Shown: positions 12,410 to 24,363, counted from the stretch's first letter. The stretch: 64,000 nucleotides of DNA from Methyloligella solikamskensis (GCF_042676065.1 NZ_JBHTJO010000001.1:434001-498000); one strand, 5' to 3'. Made by a program: numbers and translations. The notes: generated from the letters alone by a model not told the origin.

Positions 12410-13366
12410 ATGGCAGAGAAAACGAAGCGCGCCAATGTGGCGGGTGCTCCGGACGTGCAGGATGCGGCCGGCCGGTGGCTCACCTACCTGGCGGTCGAGC
12501 GGCAGCTCTCGCCCAAGACCGGGGAGGCCTACGCCCGCGACCTGGACCAGTTTCTGACCTTCCTGGCCGGCGATCTGAACCGGCTGCCGGATATCCCTGC
12601 GCTCATGGCGCTGAAGCCCCGGAACTTCCGCAGCTTTCTCGCGGCACGCCGTGCCGAGGATGTGGGGAGCCGGAGCCTGTCCCGCACGCTGTCGGCTTTA
12701 CGCATGTTCTTCCAGTTTCTGGAGCGGCGCGGCTACGGCAAGAATGATGCTGTGCGGGCCGTTCAGCTGCCGAAGCTGCCCCATTCCGTGCCGAAGCCGC
12801 TGACGGCGCCGAAGGCGACGGCACTTGTCGATAGCGCCGAGATCGCCGGGCCCGATGCGCCGGACTGGGTGACCGCGCGGGATACGGCCGTGCTCACGCT
12901 TCTCTATGGCTCAGGCCTACGTATCTCCGAGGCTCTCGGGCTGACCCGGGAGGATGCGCCGGTCGGCGGGCGGGACATGCTGCGGGTGACGGGCAAGGGC
13001 AACAAGGCGCGCGTTGTGCCAGTGCTTTCCGTCACGCGGGAGGCGGTCGAGCGCTATTTGAGGCTCTGTCCGTATCAAATGTCGGCGGCCGATCCGCTCT
13101 TCGTCGGGCAGCGGGGCAAGCAGCTCTCGCCCCGCATCATCCAGCTCATGGTTGCGCGGTTGCGCGGCGTGCTCGGCCTGCCGGAGACGGCGACGCCCCA
13201 TGCGCTGCGCCATTCCTTCGCGACCCACCTTCTGGGCGCGGGCGCGGATTTGCGCGCCATCCAGGAGCTGCTGGGCCATGCCAGCCTCTCGACCACCCAG
13301 GTCTATACCGAGGTCGACCGCGAGCATCTGCTGCGGACCTACGAGGCGGCGCACCCCCGGGCTTGA
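12410..13366 (+). CDS. xerC: Tyrosine recombinase XerC
   Basis: Site-specific recombinase that, with XerD, resolves chromosome dimers at dif. 318 residues: N-terminal SAM-like DNA-binding domain (WLTYLAVERQLSPKTGEAYARDL) and catalytic domain with all residues of the active site: Arg in YGSGLRISEALGL, Lys in TGKGNKARVVPV, HALRHSFATHLL (H-x-x-R), His in LLGHASLSTTQVYTEVD and its nucleophilic Tyr. ATG at 12410 follows a purine-rich stretch. Assigned XerC rather than XerD by context (priA neighbour); the distinction is not certain. It is a housekeeping gene, not an integrase of an element. Confidence 0.88.
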   Translation: MAEKTKRANVAGAPDVQDAAGRWLTYLAVERQLSPKTGEAYARDLDQFLTFLAGDLNRLPDIPALMALKPRNFRSFLAARRAEDVGSRSLSRTLSALRMFFQFLERRGYGKNDAVRAVQLPKLPHSVPKPLTAPKATALVDSAEIAGPDAPDWVTARDTAVLTLLYGSGLRISEALGLTREDAPVGGRDMLRVTGKGNKARVVPVLSVTREAVERYLRLCPYQMSAADPLFVGQRGKQLSPRIIQLMVARLRGVLGLPETATPHALRHSFATHLLGAGADLRAIQELLGHASLSTTQVYTEVDREHLLRTYEAAHPRA

Positions 13367-13383
13367 GGGCACTCGCCCGCCCC

Positions 13384-14109
13384 TCAAGCGCCGCCGCACA
13401 TATGCTGGGAATCGGGGAGCGACCAGGCGCCGCCGGTGCGAACGTTGGTGGTGGAGTAGTATTTTCCGCGGTCGTCGCCGGGCGGGCAATCCTCCGGCAG
13501 CGAAACGAGGCAGATCAGCACTTCGTCTCCGATCTCGGAAGCGGCGAGTTCCGGGATGTAGTCGTAGGACACCTGGTAGCCGCCATTGGCGTAAGTCACC
13601 GCAGAGCCTGAGCTGTCCAGCTCATCTTCGGGCTCGACGAGTTCCTCACCAAAGCGGGTGGTGATCGAGGCAATCTTCGACTTGGTGCACCGGCCCACCT
13701 TGCCCGGCATTCCCTTCGTCAGCTTTGCGCCGCTTTGCTCGAACAAGGTCAGCACGTAGCGGCCGACCCAGGGCGGCATAGGCACGTCCGCGCCAAAATC
13801 CTGCAGCATGACGAGCTGGTCGGCCTGGTTGTTGAGGATGCAGAGCTTGTCCGAACCGCATTGGGCGCGGTTGGCCAGGCTCTGGCGCATCATCGTCTTG
13901 GCGTCCTTCTTCATCGCCGGGGTGAGCTGCCCGTAGGCGATCGCCACGGCCTGGTCCATCTGAGCGAGCTTGTCGTCGGCGCAGATGGCCTTTTCGTCGG
14001 CGGCGTTTGCCTTGGCGCAATTGAAGCTGGGCTGGGCGGCCTCGGCGCTGCTTGTAAGAATAGTTGTCGCCGTCGCGATTAGGAACGCAGCGATGACTTT
14101 GCGCGGCAT
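13384..14109 (-). CDS. Secreted protein with LprI-like (DUF1311) N-terminal domain
   Basis: About 241 residues with a Sec signal peptide (MPRKVIAAFLIATATTI… ending near SSAEA). The mature part starts with the lysozyme-inhibitor LprI-type pattern: paired cysteines (FNCAKANAADEKAICADDKLAQMDQ) followed by a helix with an AYGQL segment and a second Cys pair (RAQCGSDKLCILNN). The C-terminal half, with further cysteines, is unrecognised. I moved the start from 14175 to the ATG at 14109 because it has a GAGGAAG ribosome binding site and opens the signal peptide. Function in lysozyme inhibition is only a family suggestion. Confidence 0.7.
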   Translation of the reverse strand: MPRKVIAAFLIATATTILTSSAEAAQPSFNCAKANAADEKAICADDKLAQMDQAVAIAYGQLTPAMKKDAKTMMRQSLANRAQCGSDKLCILNNQADQLVMLQDFGADVPMPPWVGRYVLTLFEQSGAKLTKGMPGKVGRCTKSKIASITTRFGEELVEPEDELDSSGSAVTYANGGYQVSYDYIPELAASEIGDEVLICLVSLPEDCPPGDDRGKYYSTTNVRTGGAWSLPDSQHMCGGA

Positions 14110-14233
14110 AGGCGACTTCCTCTTAAACCTTCGGCGCTCGCATTGCGGATAGAGGCAACCTTTCGCGGAGTGCACGATTTGTGTAGCAGCAAGTCATCGG
14201 GGAGGATTTGGGACAAAATGCGCGTGATGCAAT

Positions 14234-15028
14234 TCAGACGCCGAACATTTTAGCTCCCAGAGTGACGACGCTCCCGGCCGCCACTTGGACACCAAAGTCA
14301 GTCGCGATCTCGGTGAATCTGTCTAGCCAGCGCTTCAGTCTCGCGGGATCCTTGGGTTCCTTTTTGGTCTCATCCCTAAGGGTCTCAACGACATCGAGAA
14401 TGGACGCGCGCTCGGCATCGTTTAGCGCCTGAACAGTCGGGGCCTTCTCGAAGGTATCGAGCGCGTCGAGGAATGCATCGAGGTCAGTTTGGCTGACATG
14501 CTGCGAAAATTGACCTACGCCGCCTTGCTGGATAGCACCCGGGCTGTTGATGATTGCGTTGACGACAGAGATATCGGACTTCGGCTTCAATTTCTGATCC
14601 CCAAGCATTCCGTGACGGAAGTCAGCAACCACTAATTCTTTCTTCTCTATGAGCTTATCGCGAAGTTCATTCGCCATCTCTCCATTTATACCTGAGAGGC
14701 CCCGCTTCAGTATAGTATTGTAGTCCTGTTTGACAATATTGACGACCGCATCAAGAGCTTTGAAACCATATTCTGCAAGAAGTGACGCTTGCTGGGTTGC
14801 GTCTCCCTTTTCCGCATTGGCTAGAAATGAGGCCATTCCCGTGATCTCACTCGAGTAAAGCTTCTCCATCGCTGAATTGACTTCCTTGAGGGTGTTGCCA
14901 CTGTTCAACATTCCTTTGGCACTTGCCCGCCTCAAAATGCTAGTGCATTTCTCGCTAGCGTCTGAGCAGAGGCGCTGGTGCCGGTGCTGGAGATTCGACC
15001 GAAGGTAGTTTTCCTCGATAGTGTCCAT
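14234..15028 (-). CDS. Hypothetical protein, AT-richer than its surroundings
   Basis: 264 residues, no family recognised. The sequence is mostly predicted helix, highly charged, no signal peptide. It has a Lys/Arg-rich centre and ends in a short amphipathic or hydrophobic stretch after RLKRWLDRFTEIATDFGV (QVAAGSVVTLGAKMFGV). Base composition is visibly lower in G+C and the codons are less biased than in neighbouring genes, suggesting acquisition by transfer. It starts only three bases after the lpdA stop codon on the same strand, so it can be read from the TCA-cycle transcript although it lacks any metabolic motif. A role in defence or stress is possible but unsupported. Confidence 0.6.
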   Translation of the reverse strand: MDTIEENYLRSNLQHRHQRLCSDASEKCTSILRRASAKGMLNSGNTLKEVNSAMEKLYSSEITGMASFLANAEKGDATQQASLLAEYGFKALDAVVNIVKQDYNTILKRGLSGINGEMANELRDKLIEKKELVVADFRHGMLGDQKLKPKSDISVVNAIINSPGAIQQGGVGQFSQHVSQTDLDAFLDALDTFEKAPTVQALNDAERASILDVVETLRDETKKEPKDPARLKRWLDRFTEIATDFGVQVAAGSVVTLGAKMFGV

Positions 15029-15031
15029 GGC

Positions 15032-16429
15032 TCACATATGAATAGCACGTCCGTCGGCGGCCATGGCCGCTTCTTTGATGGCCTCGCTGAGGGTCGGGTG
15101 GGGGTGGCAGGTACGGGCCAGGTCTTCCGCCGAACCGCCGAACTCCATGAGGACCGCCGCTTCCGCGATCATGTTGCCCGCATCGGGTCCTAAGATGTGC
15201 ACGCCGAGCACCCGGTCGGTTTCCTTGTCGGCCAGCACCTTCACGAAACCGTCTGTGGTGCGGTTCACCTTGGCGCGGCCATTGGCCATGAAGGGGAACT
15301 TGCCGACGGTGTACTCGATCCCTTCATCCTTCAGCTGCTCTTCCGTCTTGCCGACGGCGGCGACCTCCGGCTCGGTGTAGACCACGCTCGGGATCACATC
15401 GTAATTCACATGCCCCGCCTGGCCGGCGATGATCTCGGCAACGGCGACACCTTCGTCCTCCGCTTTATGGGCGAGCATGGGGCCCTTGATGACATCGCCG
15501 ATGGCGTAAGCTCCAGGAAGGTCGGTGCGGTAATGATCGTCGATTTTGATGCGGCCGCGCTTGTCGGTCGCGATGCCGACATCCTCCCCGCCCAAGCCTT
15601 CCGTGTTGGGGATGCGGCCGATGGAGACGAGCACGACATCGCAATCGATGGTCTCCTGCTTTCCACCTTCGGCCGGTTCGACGGTGACCTTGGCGCCCTT
15701 GGCGGTCTTCTCGATGGAGACGACCTTGGTGGAGAGCTTGAATTCCATGCCCTGCTTTTTCAGGATTTTCATGAACTGCTTGCCAACCTCGCCGTCGAGG
15801 CCGGGGGTGATGCGGTCGAGCATCTCCACGACCGTGACCTCGGAGCCGAGCCGCCGCCAGACGGAGCCGAGCTCCAGACCGATATAGCCGCCGCCGATCA
15901 CCACCAGCTTTTTCGGCACCTTGGGTAGCTCAAGCGCGCCGGTGGAGGAGACGATCACCTCTTCGTCGATATCCACGCCGGGGATCTTGGCGACCTCCGA
16001 GCCCGTGGCGATGACGATGTTCTTGGTCTCCAAGGTCTCTTTCTTGCCGTCGTCGGACGTCACTTCGACCTTGCCTTCGCCGAGGATCTTGCCCGTGCCG
16101 TGGAAGGCATCGACCTTGTTCTTCTTGAGCAGAAACTCGACGCCCTGGACGTTGCCGGCGACGCCGTCATCCTTGAATTTGAGCATGGTCTTGAGGTCGA
16201 GCTCCGGCTTCACCTTTACGCCCATCACGCCGAACCCGTCGGCCGCTTCCGCGAAAGCCTCGCTGGCATGGAGCATCGCCTTGGACGGGATGCAGCCGAC
16301 ATTGAGGCAGGTGCCGCCATGGGTGGCGCGCTTCTCCACCACGGCGGTCTTCAGCCCGAGCTGGGCGGCGCGGATGGCGCAGACATAGCCGCCGGGGCCG
16401 GTGCCGATCACGATGAGGTCGTAAGCCAT
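15032..16429 (-). CDS. lpdA: Dihydrolipoyl dehydrogenase (E3)
   Basis: FAD flavoprotein that reoxidises the lipoyl groups of the 2-oxoglutarate (and other) dehydrogenase complexes using NAD. 465 residues with the FAD-binding GTGPGGYVCAIRAAQLG, redox-active disulfide C41-LNVG-C46, NAD-binding GGGYIGLELGSVW, the second FAD motif (YAIGDVIKGPMLAHKAEDEG) and the C-terminal catalytic HPHPTLSE. Downstream of sucA-sucB and the small VOC gene, so it is the E3 of the OGDH complex. Confidence 0.96.
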   Translation of the reverse strand: MAYDLIVIGTGPGGYVCAIRAAQLGLKTAVVEKRATHGGTCLNVGCIPSKAMLHASEAFAEAADGFGVMGVKVKPELDLKTMLKFKDDGVAGNVQGVEFLLKKNKVDAFHGTGKILGEGKVEVTSDDGKKETLETKNIVIATGSEVAKIPGVDIDEEVIVSSTGALELPKVPKKLVVIGGGYIGLELGSVWRRLGSEVTVVEMLDRITPGLDGEVGKQFMKILKKQGMEFKLSTKVVSIEKTAKGAKVTVEPAEGGKQETIDCDVVLVSIGRIPNTEGLGGEDVGIATDKRGRIKIDDHYRTDLPGAYAIGDVIKGPMLAHKAEDEGVAVAEIIAGQAGHVNYDVIPSVVYTEPEVAAVGKTEEQLKDEGIEYTVGKFPFMANGRAKVNRTTDGFVKVLADKETDRVLGVHILGPDAGNMIAEAAVLMEFGGSAEDLARTCHPHPTLSEAIKEAAMAADGRAIHM

Positions 16430-16471
16430 GGTTCCGTCCTCGGTCTCGTCTTTCTCAGTTGCAGGGCAAGC

Positions 16472-16897
16472 TCAGTTACAGGGCAAGAAAGCCTGGAAGG
16501 CCCAAACATGGCCGAATGGGTCGCGGACGCGCCCATGGCGCACGCACCATTCCAGCAGGTCCTGGGTTTCGAAAACCACTTCGGCGCCGCTTTCGACTGC
16601 CCGCCGCATAGCATCGGTCACTGCGTCGGGTGTGGAAAGTGTGATGGTGAGGGCCACGCTGGTCGGCCATTCCTCCGGTGAAAACACCGCGCCGTTGCAC
16701 TCCGGGACCTCATCGTGGATCGTGAATTGTCCGCCGAAGATTTCCAACTGCGCAAAACGGACCCGACTGCCGCCCTCGTCCACGAGCTTTACGACGCATT
16801 CTGCATCGAAGGCCTTTTCGTAGAAGGCAATGGCGTCGAGCCCGCCCAGAACGCACAGATGCGGATATAGCGGCGGCAGGTTCGGTTGTTCTCGCAA
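16472..16897 (-). CDS. VOC (glyoxalase/PhnB-like) family protein with TTG start
   Basis: 141 residues of the vicinal-oxygen-chelate fold: two beta-alpha-beta-beta-beta halves, recognised by YPHLCVLGGLDAIAFYEKAFDAE at the start and the closing DPFGHVWAFQ. PhnB-like proteins of this kind usually have no known substrate. No ATG fits; the TTG at 16897 has a GGAG box 8 bases upstream that overlaps the end of sucB. It is inserted between sucB and lpdA in the same direction, so it is co-transcribed with the OGDH complex. Function unknown; a damage-control role on a keto-acid by-product would be speculation. Confidence 0.7.
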   Translation of the reverse strand: MREQPNLPPLYPHLCVLGGLDAIAFYEKAFDAECVVKLVDEGGSRVRFAQLEIFGGQFTIHDEVPECNGAVFSPEEWPTSVALTITLSTPDAVTDAMRRAVESGAEVVFETQDLLEWCVRHGRVRDPFGHVWAFQAFLPCN

Positions 16898-16912
16898 AAA
16901 AGGACTCCAGAC

Positions 16913-18265
16913 TTAGAGCCCGAGCAGGAGCCGGGCCGGGTTCTCGATCGCTTCCTTGACCTTCACCAGGAAGGTGACGGCGCCTTGGCCGTCGACGACG
17001 CGATGGTCGTAGGAGAGCGCAAGATACATCATCGGGCGGGCGACGATATCGCCATCGCGCACCACGGGGCGCTGCTCGATGCGGTGCATCCCCAAGATCC
17101 CCGACTGAGGCGCGTTCAGGATTGGCGTGGAGAGCATGGAGCCGTAGACGCCGCCATTGGAGATGGTGAAGGTGCCGCCCTGCATGTCTTCCATGGAGAG
17201 CTTGCCTTCCCGGGCGCGCTTGCCGAAGGCGCCGATGGTCTTCTCGACATCGGCGAGGCTCAGCTGATCGGCATCGCGCACGACGGGCACGACGAGGCCC
17301 TTATCGGTGCCGACGGCGACACCGATATGGTAGTAATTCTTGTAGACGATGTCGGTCCCGTCGATCTCCGCATTGACCTCGGGCACCTCCTTCAGGGCGT
17401 GGCAGCAGGCCTTCACGAAGAAGCCCATGAAGCCGAGCTTCACGCCGTATTTCTTCTGAAACGCGTCCTTGTATTCGGACCGCAGGGCCATGACCTCGCC
17501 CATGTCCACGTCGTTGAACGTGGTGAGCATGGCGGCGGTATCCTGAGCGCTCTTCAGGCGCTTGGCGATGGTCTGGCGCAGGCGTGTCATGGGCACGCGC
17601 TCTTCGCGCTCGGCATCGTCCAGGGGCGATGGCTGGCGGGGCGGGGGCGCTTCCTTGGTCCGTTCGCGAGCCAGAATCTCCGCGACAGCGTCACCGCCGG
17701 CCCCATTGCCTGACGGCGCACCGCCGACCTTGGCGCGGGCCACATCCTCTTTGAGAACCTGGCCGCGGCGGCCCGTTCCCTGAACTTCGTTGGGCTGGAG
17801 CCCCGCTTCGGCCATGGCTTTGCGGGCAGCGGGCGATGGCGGCATGTCCGTGGCCGGGGCTTGCTGAACGTTGCTGTTGGCGGCTTCCTCGCGGGGGGCG
17901 GGCTCTCGCTTAAGGGGAGCCTCCTCCTGCTTGGCTGCCTTCTCAGGCGCTGGCTCGGGCGCTGGGGCCGGCTGGTCCTTGCCGTTCCCCTTGCTCTCAC
18001 TCTTGGTCTCGGCGGGGGCAGCGCCTTCGCCTTCCCCGATGGAGCCGAGAACAGCGCCGACCTCGACCGTGTCGCCGGGATTGGCGGCAATCTCGGACAG
18101 CACGCCGGCGGACGGTGCGGGCACCTCCACGGTGACCTTGTCGGTCTCCAGCTCCACCAGCGGCTCGTCGGCCTTCACCGCCTCGCCCGCCGATTTGAAC
18201 CATTGTCCGACCGTCGCCTCGACGACGCTTTCGCCCAGTGTCGGTACGCGGATTTCTGTGGCCAT
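16913..18265 (-). CDS. sucB: Dihydrolipoyllysine succinyltransferase (E2 of 2-oxoglutarate dehydrogenase)
   Basis: Core subunit of the OGDH complex that transfers succinyl groups to CoA. 450 residues in the standard order: one lipoyl domain (residues 1-80, lipoylated Lys in ELETDKVTVEVPAP), an Ala/Pro/Glu-rich linker (about 80-150), peripheral-subunit-binding domain (SPAARKAMAEAGLQPNEVQG…), second linker, and the catalytic domain with SYDHRVVDGQGAVTFL (active His and Asp). Located after sucA. Confidence 0.97.
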   Translation of the reverse strand: MATEIRVPTLGESVVEATVGQWFKSAGEAVKADEPLVELETDKVTVEVPAPSAGVLSEIAANPGDTVEVGAVLGSIGEGEGAAPAETKSESKGNGKDQPAPAPEPAPEKAAKQEEAPLKREPAPREEAANSNVQQAPATDMPPSPAARKAMAEAGLQPNEVQGTGRRGQVLKEDVARAKVGGAPSGNGAGGDAVAEILARERTKEAPPPRQPSPLDDAEREERVPMTRLRQTIAKRLKSAQDTAAMLTTFNDVDMGEVMALRSEYKDAFQKKYGVKLGFMGFFVKACCHALKEVPEVNAEIDGTDIVYKNYYHIGVAVGTDKGLVVPVVRDADQLSLADVEKTIGAFGKRAREGKLSMEDMQGGTFTISNGGVYGSMLSTPILNAPQSGILGMHRIEQRPVVRDGDIVARPMMYLALSYDHRVVDGQGAVTFLVKVKEAIENPARLLLGL

Positions 18266-18324
18266 GGCCTTGTCCCGTTCTCTTTCTTGTGCCGCTTCAA
18301 TCTTGTGATGCTGCCGGACCTCCG

Positions 18325-21216
<2,892 letters not shown>

Positions 21217-21283
21217 CGACCTTACCTCGCCGGAGGTGCTGTCCGGCTGCAGGCACGATTGTGCACTGCACAGTTATGTTAGC

Positions 21284-22162
21284 TCATGCACCATTTAATA
21301 CCTTCAAGAGGGTGCTTCCAAGGGCCGCAGGCGATTCAGACACGGTAATTCCTGCCGCCTCCATGGCGGCGACCTTGTCCTTGGCCGCACCCTTGCCGCC
21401 GGAGATCACCGCGCCGGCGTGACCCATACGGCGGCCGGGCGGTGCGGAGGCGCCGGCGATGAAGCCGACGGTCGGCTTCTTGGTCTTCGCCTCGGCGAGA
21501 TAGGCCGCGGCCTCTTCCTCAGCAGATCCGCCGATTTCGCCAATCATGATAATGGCTTCGGTGGCCTCATCCTCCAGGAAGAGCTCCAGGCAGTCGATGA
21601 AGTTCGTACCATTTACGGGATCGCCGCCGATGCCAATGCAGGTCGACTGGCCGAGGCCGGCCGCCGTGGTCTGGGCCACCGCCTCGTAGGTGAGGGTGCC
21701 AGACCGCGACACTATGCCCACCTTACCGGGGCGATGGATGTGGCCGGGCATGATGCCGATCTTGCACTGGTCCGGGGTGATGACGCCCGGGCAGTTGGGT
21801 CCGATGAGGCGGGATTTGGTGCCGCAGAGCGCGCGCTTCACCTTCACCATGTCGAGCACCGGGATGCCTTCGGTGATGCAGACGATGAGCGGGACCTCGG
21901 CGTCGATGGCCTCGAGGATCGCGTCGGCCGCGAAAGGCGGCGGCACGTAGATCACGGACGCGTTGGCGCCGGTCTCGGCGACAGCCTCCTGGACGGTGTC
22001 GAAGACGGGCAGGCCGACATGGGTCGTGCCGCCTTTGCCGGGGGTTACGCCGCCGACCATCTTGGTCCCGTATTCGATGGCCTGCTCGGTGTGGAAGGTG
22101 CCCTGGGCGCCGGTGAGGCCCTGGCAGATAACGCGGGTGGATTTGTCGACGAGAACGCTCAT
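21284..22162 (-). CDS. sucD: Succinate-CoA ligase, alpha subunit
   Basis: Substrate-level phosphorylation step of the TCA cycle with SucC. 292 residues starting MSVLVDKSTRVICQGLTG; CoA-binding Rossmann domain, then the catalytic His in GHAGAVISGGKG. The upstream frame (to 22336) is a read-through inside the methyltransferase gene and was rejected; the ATG at 22162 overlaps the methyltransferase stop as ATGA, which indicates translational coupling with an unrelated gene instead of directly with sucC. Confidence 0.96.
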   Translation of the reverse strand: MSVLVDKSTRVICQGLTGAQGTFHTEQAIEYGTKMVGGVTPGKGGTTHVGLPVFDTVQEAVAETGANASVIYVPPPFAADAILEAIDAEVPLIVCITEGIPVLDMVKVKRALCGTKSRLIGPNCPGVITPDQCKIGIMPGHIHRPGKVGIVSRSGTLTYEAVAQTTAAGLGQSTCIGIGGDPVNGTNFIDCLELFLEDEATEAIIMIGEIGGSAEEEAAAYLAEAKTKKPTVGFIAGASAPPGRRMGHAGAVISGGKGAAKDKVAAMEAAGITVSESPAALGSTLLKVLNGA

Positions 22163-23037
22163 GCAGCAGCTTTTTTGATGTTGGGATCCCGTTCGAGGAT
22201 CGCGTTGATGTTGTCGTCCAGAGGCAGGCGGATTGGATTGAGCAGGGTCATCTTGAGCCCGCAATCGGCCGCCATGGCCTTGAGCGAGGTAGGCGTGAAA
22301 TAGTTCACGTGGTCGGGGTGCCGGAAACCGCACCATTTGCCGCCACGCAGATGGCGGTTCACGCTGGCGAAGTTCGGCACGCGGATGAAGATCGCGCCTT
22401 CGGGCTTTAGAACGCGAACGGCCTCCTGCAGCAGCGCCTTGGGCTGCTTCTCGTGCTCCAGGAAGGAGCGCAGCAGGATCGCCTCGAAATGCTCGTCCGG
22501 AAACTGCTTTACGCCTTCGACAGCAGGCGCATGGACGGCATAGCCGCCGCGGGCGCGCATGCGCTTGTCGGCTTCCGCCGCGAGCCCTTCGGAAATCTCG
22601 ATGCCGAACGGCACGAACGTGTCAGGCAGGCGCCGGCCTTCGCCGCAGCCCACGTCCAGCACATGGCCGCCGGGATAGCGGCCGGCGATGTAGTCGAGCA
22701 GGTTCTTCCGCATCAGGGAGAGGCGCCAGCGGGTGGCGCGATCCAACCACATCAGCGCCGGGCTTTGGGTCTTGCGGCGCTTTTTCTCCGCCGCGCGCGT
22801 CTTCTCCCAGGCGTAGTCCTTGGAGAGAGCCTCGTAATCCGGCGGGTTCTTCAGATAGACGAAGCCGCAATCGACGCATTCCACGACCGCCCAGGGCGGG
22901 GCGGAATAGGCCTCCAGGGGCTCGAACGCCTGGGTGCAGCAATGGGGGCAGGCGCGGGTCGCCGGCGGCGCGGCGCGCACGCCCTCGTCAGTCGCGGATG
23001 TCTCAGTCGCGGATGTCCTGGCGAGCGCAGCGCTCAT
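22159..23037 (-). CDS. Class I SAM methyltransferase with N-terminal zinc ribbon, between sucC and sucD
   Basis: 292 residues. An N-terminal four-cysteine module (C30-PH-C33 … C54-VD-C57) resembles the zinc-binding head of methyltransferases acting on sugars or polyketides. The SAM-binding motif HVLDVGCGEG lies at about 125-134, followed by the acidic post-II region and LKPEGAIFIRVPN. Both ends overlap TCA genes by the four bases ATGA: its start with the sucC stop and its stop with the sucD start. So it is translated in lock-step with succinyl-CoA synthetase. Substrate not deducible; it may modify a cell-surface sugar or be a coupled bystander. Confidence 0.8.
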   Translation of the reverse strand: MSAALARTSATETSATDEGVRAAPPATRACPHCCTQAFEPLEAYSAPPWAVVECVDCGFVYLKNPPDYEALSKDYAWEKTRAAEKKRRKTQSPALMWLDRATRWRLSLMRKNLLDYIAGRYPGGHVLDVGCGEGRRLPDTFVPFGIEISEGLAAEADKRMRARGGYAVHAPAVEGVKQFPDEHFEAILLRSFLEHEKQPKALLQEAVRVLKPEGAIFIRVPNFASVNRHLRGGKWCGFRHPDHVNYFTPTSLKAMAADCGLKMTLLNPIRLPLDDNINAILERDPNIKKAAA

Positions 23038-24200
23038 TTGCCCTCCACGGCGGCGACGATCTTCTTGGCGGCGTCTTCCAGGTCATCGGCGGCGATGATG
23101 TCGAGGCCGGAGCCTGCAAGCAGCTCCTTGCCCTTCTCGACATTGGTGCCTTCCAGACGGACGACCAGGGGCACGGCGATGTTGGTCTCCTTCGCCGCGG
23201 CGATGATGCCCTCGGCGATGACGTCGCAGCGCATGATGCCGCCGAAGATATTGACCAGGATGCCCTTCACGTTCTCGTCGGAGAGGATGATCTTGAAGGC
23301 CTCGGTCACCTTCTCCTTGGTGGCGCCGCCGCCGACATCGAGGAAGTTGGCGGGCTCGCGGCCGTAGAGCTTGATGATGTCCATGGTGGACATGGCCAGG
23401 CCGGCGCCGTTCACCATGCAGCCAATATCGCCGTCGAGCTTCACGTAGGAGAGATCGTATTTGGAGGCTTCGACCTCGGCCGGGTCCTCCTCGTGGATGT
23501 CGCGCAGCTCGGCGATGTCCTTGTGGCGGAAGAGCGCGTTGTCGTCGAAGCTCATCTTGGCGTCGAGACAGCGGAGCTGGTCGTCCTCGGTGACCACCAG
23601 CGGATTGATCTCGATGAGGCTGCAATCCTTCGCCAGGAACAGCTTGTACAGTGCACCGATCAGCTTGCCGCACTGCTTGGCGAGATCGCCTTCGAGCTTG
23701 AGGGCCTTGGCCACCTTTCGGCCATGGAAGGGCTGAAGTCCGCTCGCTGGGTCGACGCTGAAGGTCAGGATCTTCTCTGGCGTCTCGGCGGCGACAGTCT
23801 CGATATCCATGCCGCCTTCGGTGGAGGCGACGAAGGCGACGCGCCCGTCGGCCCGGTCCACCAGCATGGAGAGATAGAGCTCGCGGGCGATGGGCGAGCC
23901 TTCCTCGACATAGATCTTGCGGACCAGCCGGCCTTCGGGACCGGTCTGGGGGGTGACCAGGGTCATGCCCAGCATGCGGTCGGCTTCCGCTTTGATCTCG
24001 TCGACGGTCTTGACCAGCTTCACGCCGCCGCCCTTGCCGCGGCCGCCGGCATGGATCTGGGCCTTCACCACATAGGTGTCGGTCTCAAGATGCTTCACCG
24101 CCTCGGCGGCTTCTTCCGGCGTGGTGGCGACATGGCCGTTTGCGGTGGGAGCGCCGAATTCCTTCAACAGCGCCTTGGCCTGATATTCGTGCAGATTCAT
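23034..24200 (-). CDS. sucC: Succinate-CoA ligase, beta subunit
   Basis: ATP-grasp subunit that carries the nucleotide site. 388 residues with MNLHEYQAKALLKEFGA, the GGRGKGGGVKLV nucleotide loop, LIEINPLVVTED, and the C-terminal CoA-ligase region with FLDVGGGATKEKVTEAF and NIFGGIMRCDVIAEGI. Downstream of mdh with about 163 intergenic bases that could carry a promoter for the suc genes. Confidence 0.98.
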   Translation of the reverse strand: MNLHEYQAKALLKEFGAPTANGHVATTPEEAAEAVKHLETDTYVVKAQIHAGGRGKGGGVKLVKTVDEIKAEADRMLGMTLVTPQTGPEGRLVRKIYVEEGSPIARELYLSMLVDRADGRVAFVASTEGGMDIETVAAETPEKILTFSVDPASGLQPFHGRKVAKALKLEGDLAKQCGKLIGALYKLFLAKDCSLIEINPLVVTEDDQLRCLDAKMSFDDNALFRHKDIAELRDIHEEDPAEVEASKYDLSYVKLDGDIGCMVNGAGLAMSTMDIIKLYGREPANFLDVGGGATKEKVTEAFKIILSDENVKGILVNIFGGIMRCDVIAEGIIAAAKETNIAVPLVVRLEGTNVEKGKELLAGSGLDIIAADDLEDAAKKIVAAVEGK

Positions 24201-24363
24201 CGGGGCGGGCTACTCGCTGGCAGTTGGTTTCTTATTGGCACCGGTTTCTGGCATCGACGATGAGCAACCGCAAGGCTACGCGCTCGCGATGACAGAAGCT
24301 TGCCTCTCGGCGCCGGGCTCGTCGCTTAAGACTTATCGCGCTTTCTGAGACTTTCCGAGGCTC

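Noticed and set aside
12410..13366. Integrase of a mobile element
   Set aside because: The tyrosine recombinase has XerC length and context next to priA; there are no att-like repeats, tRNA gene or phage genes around it.
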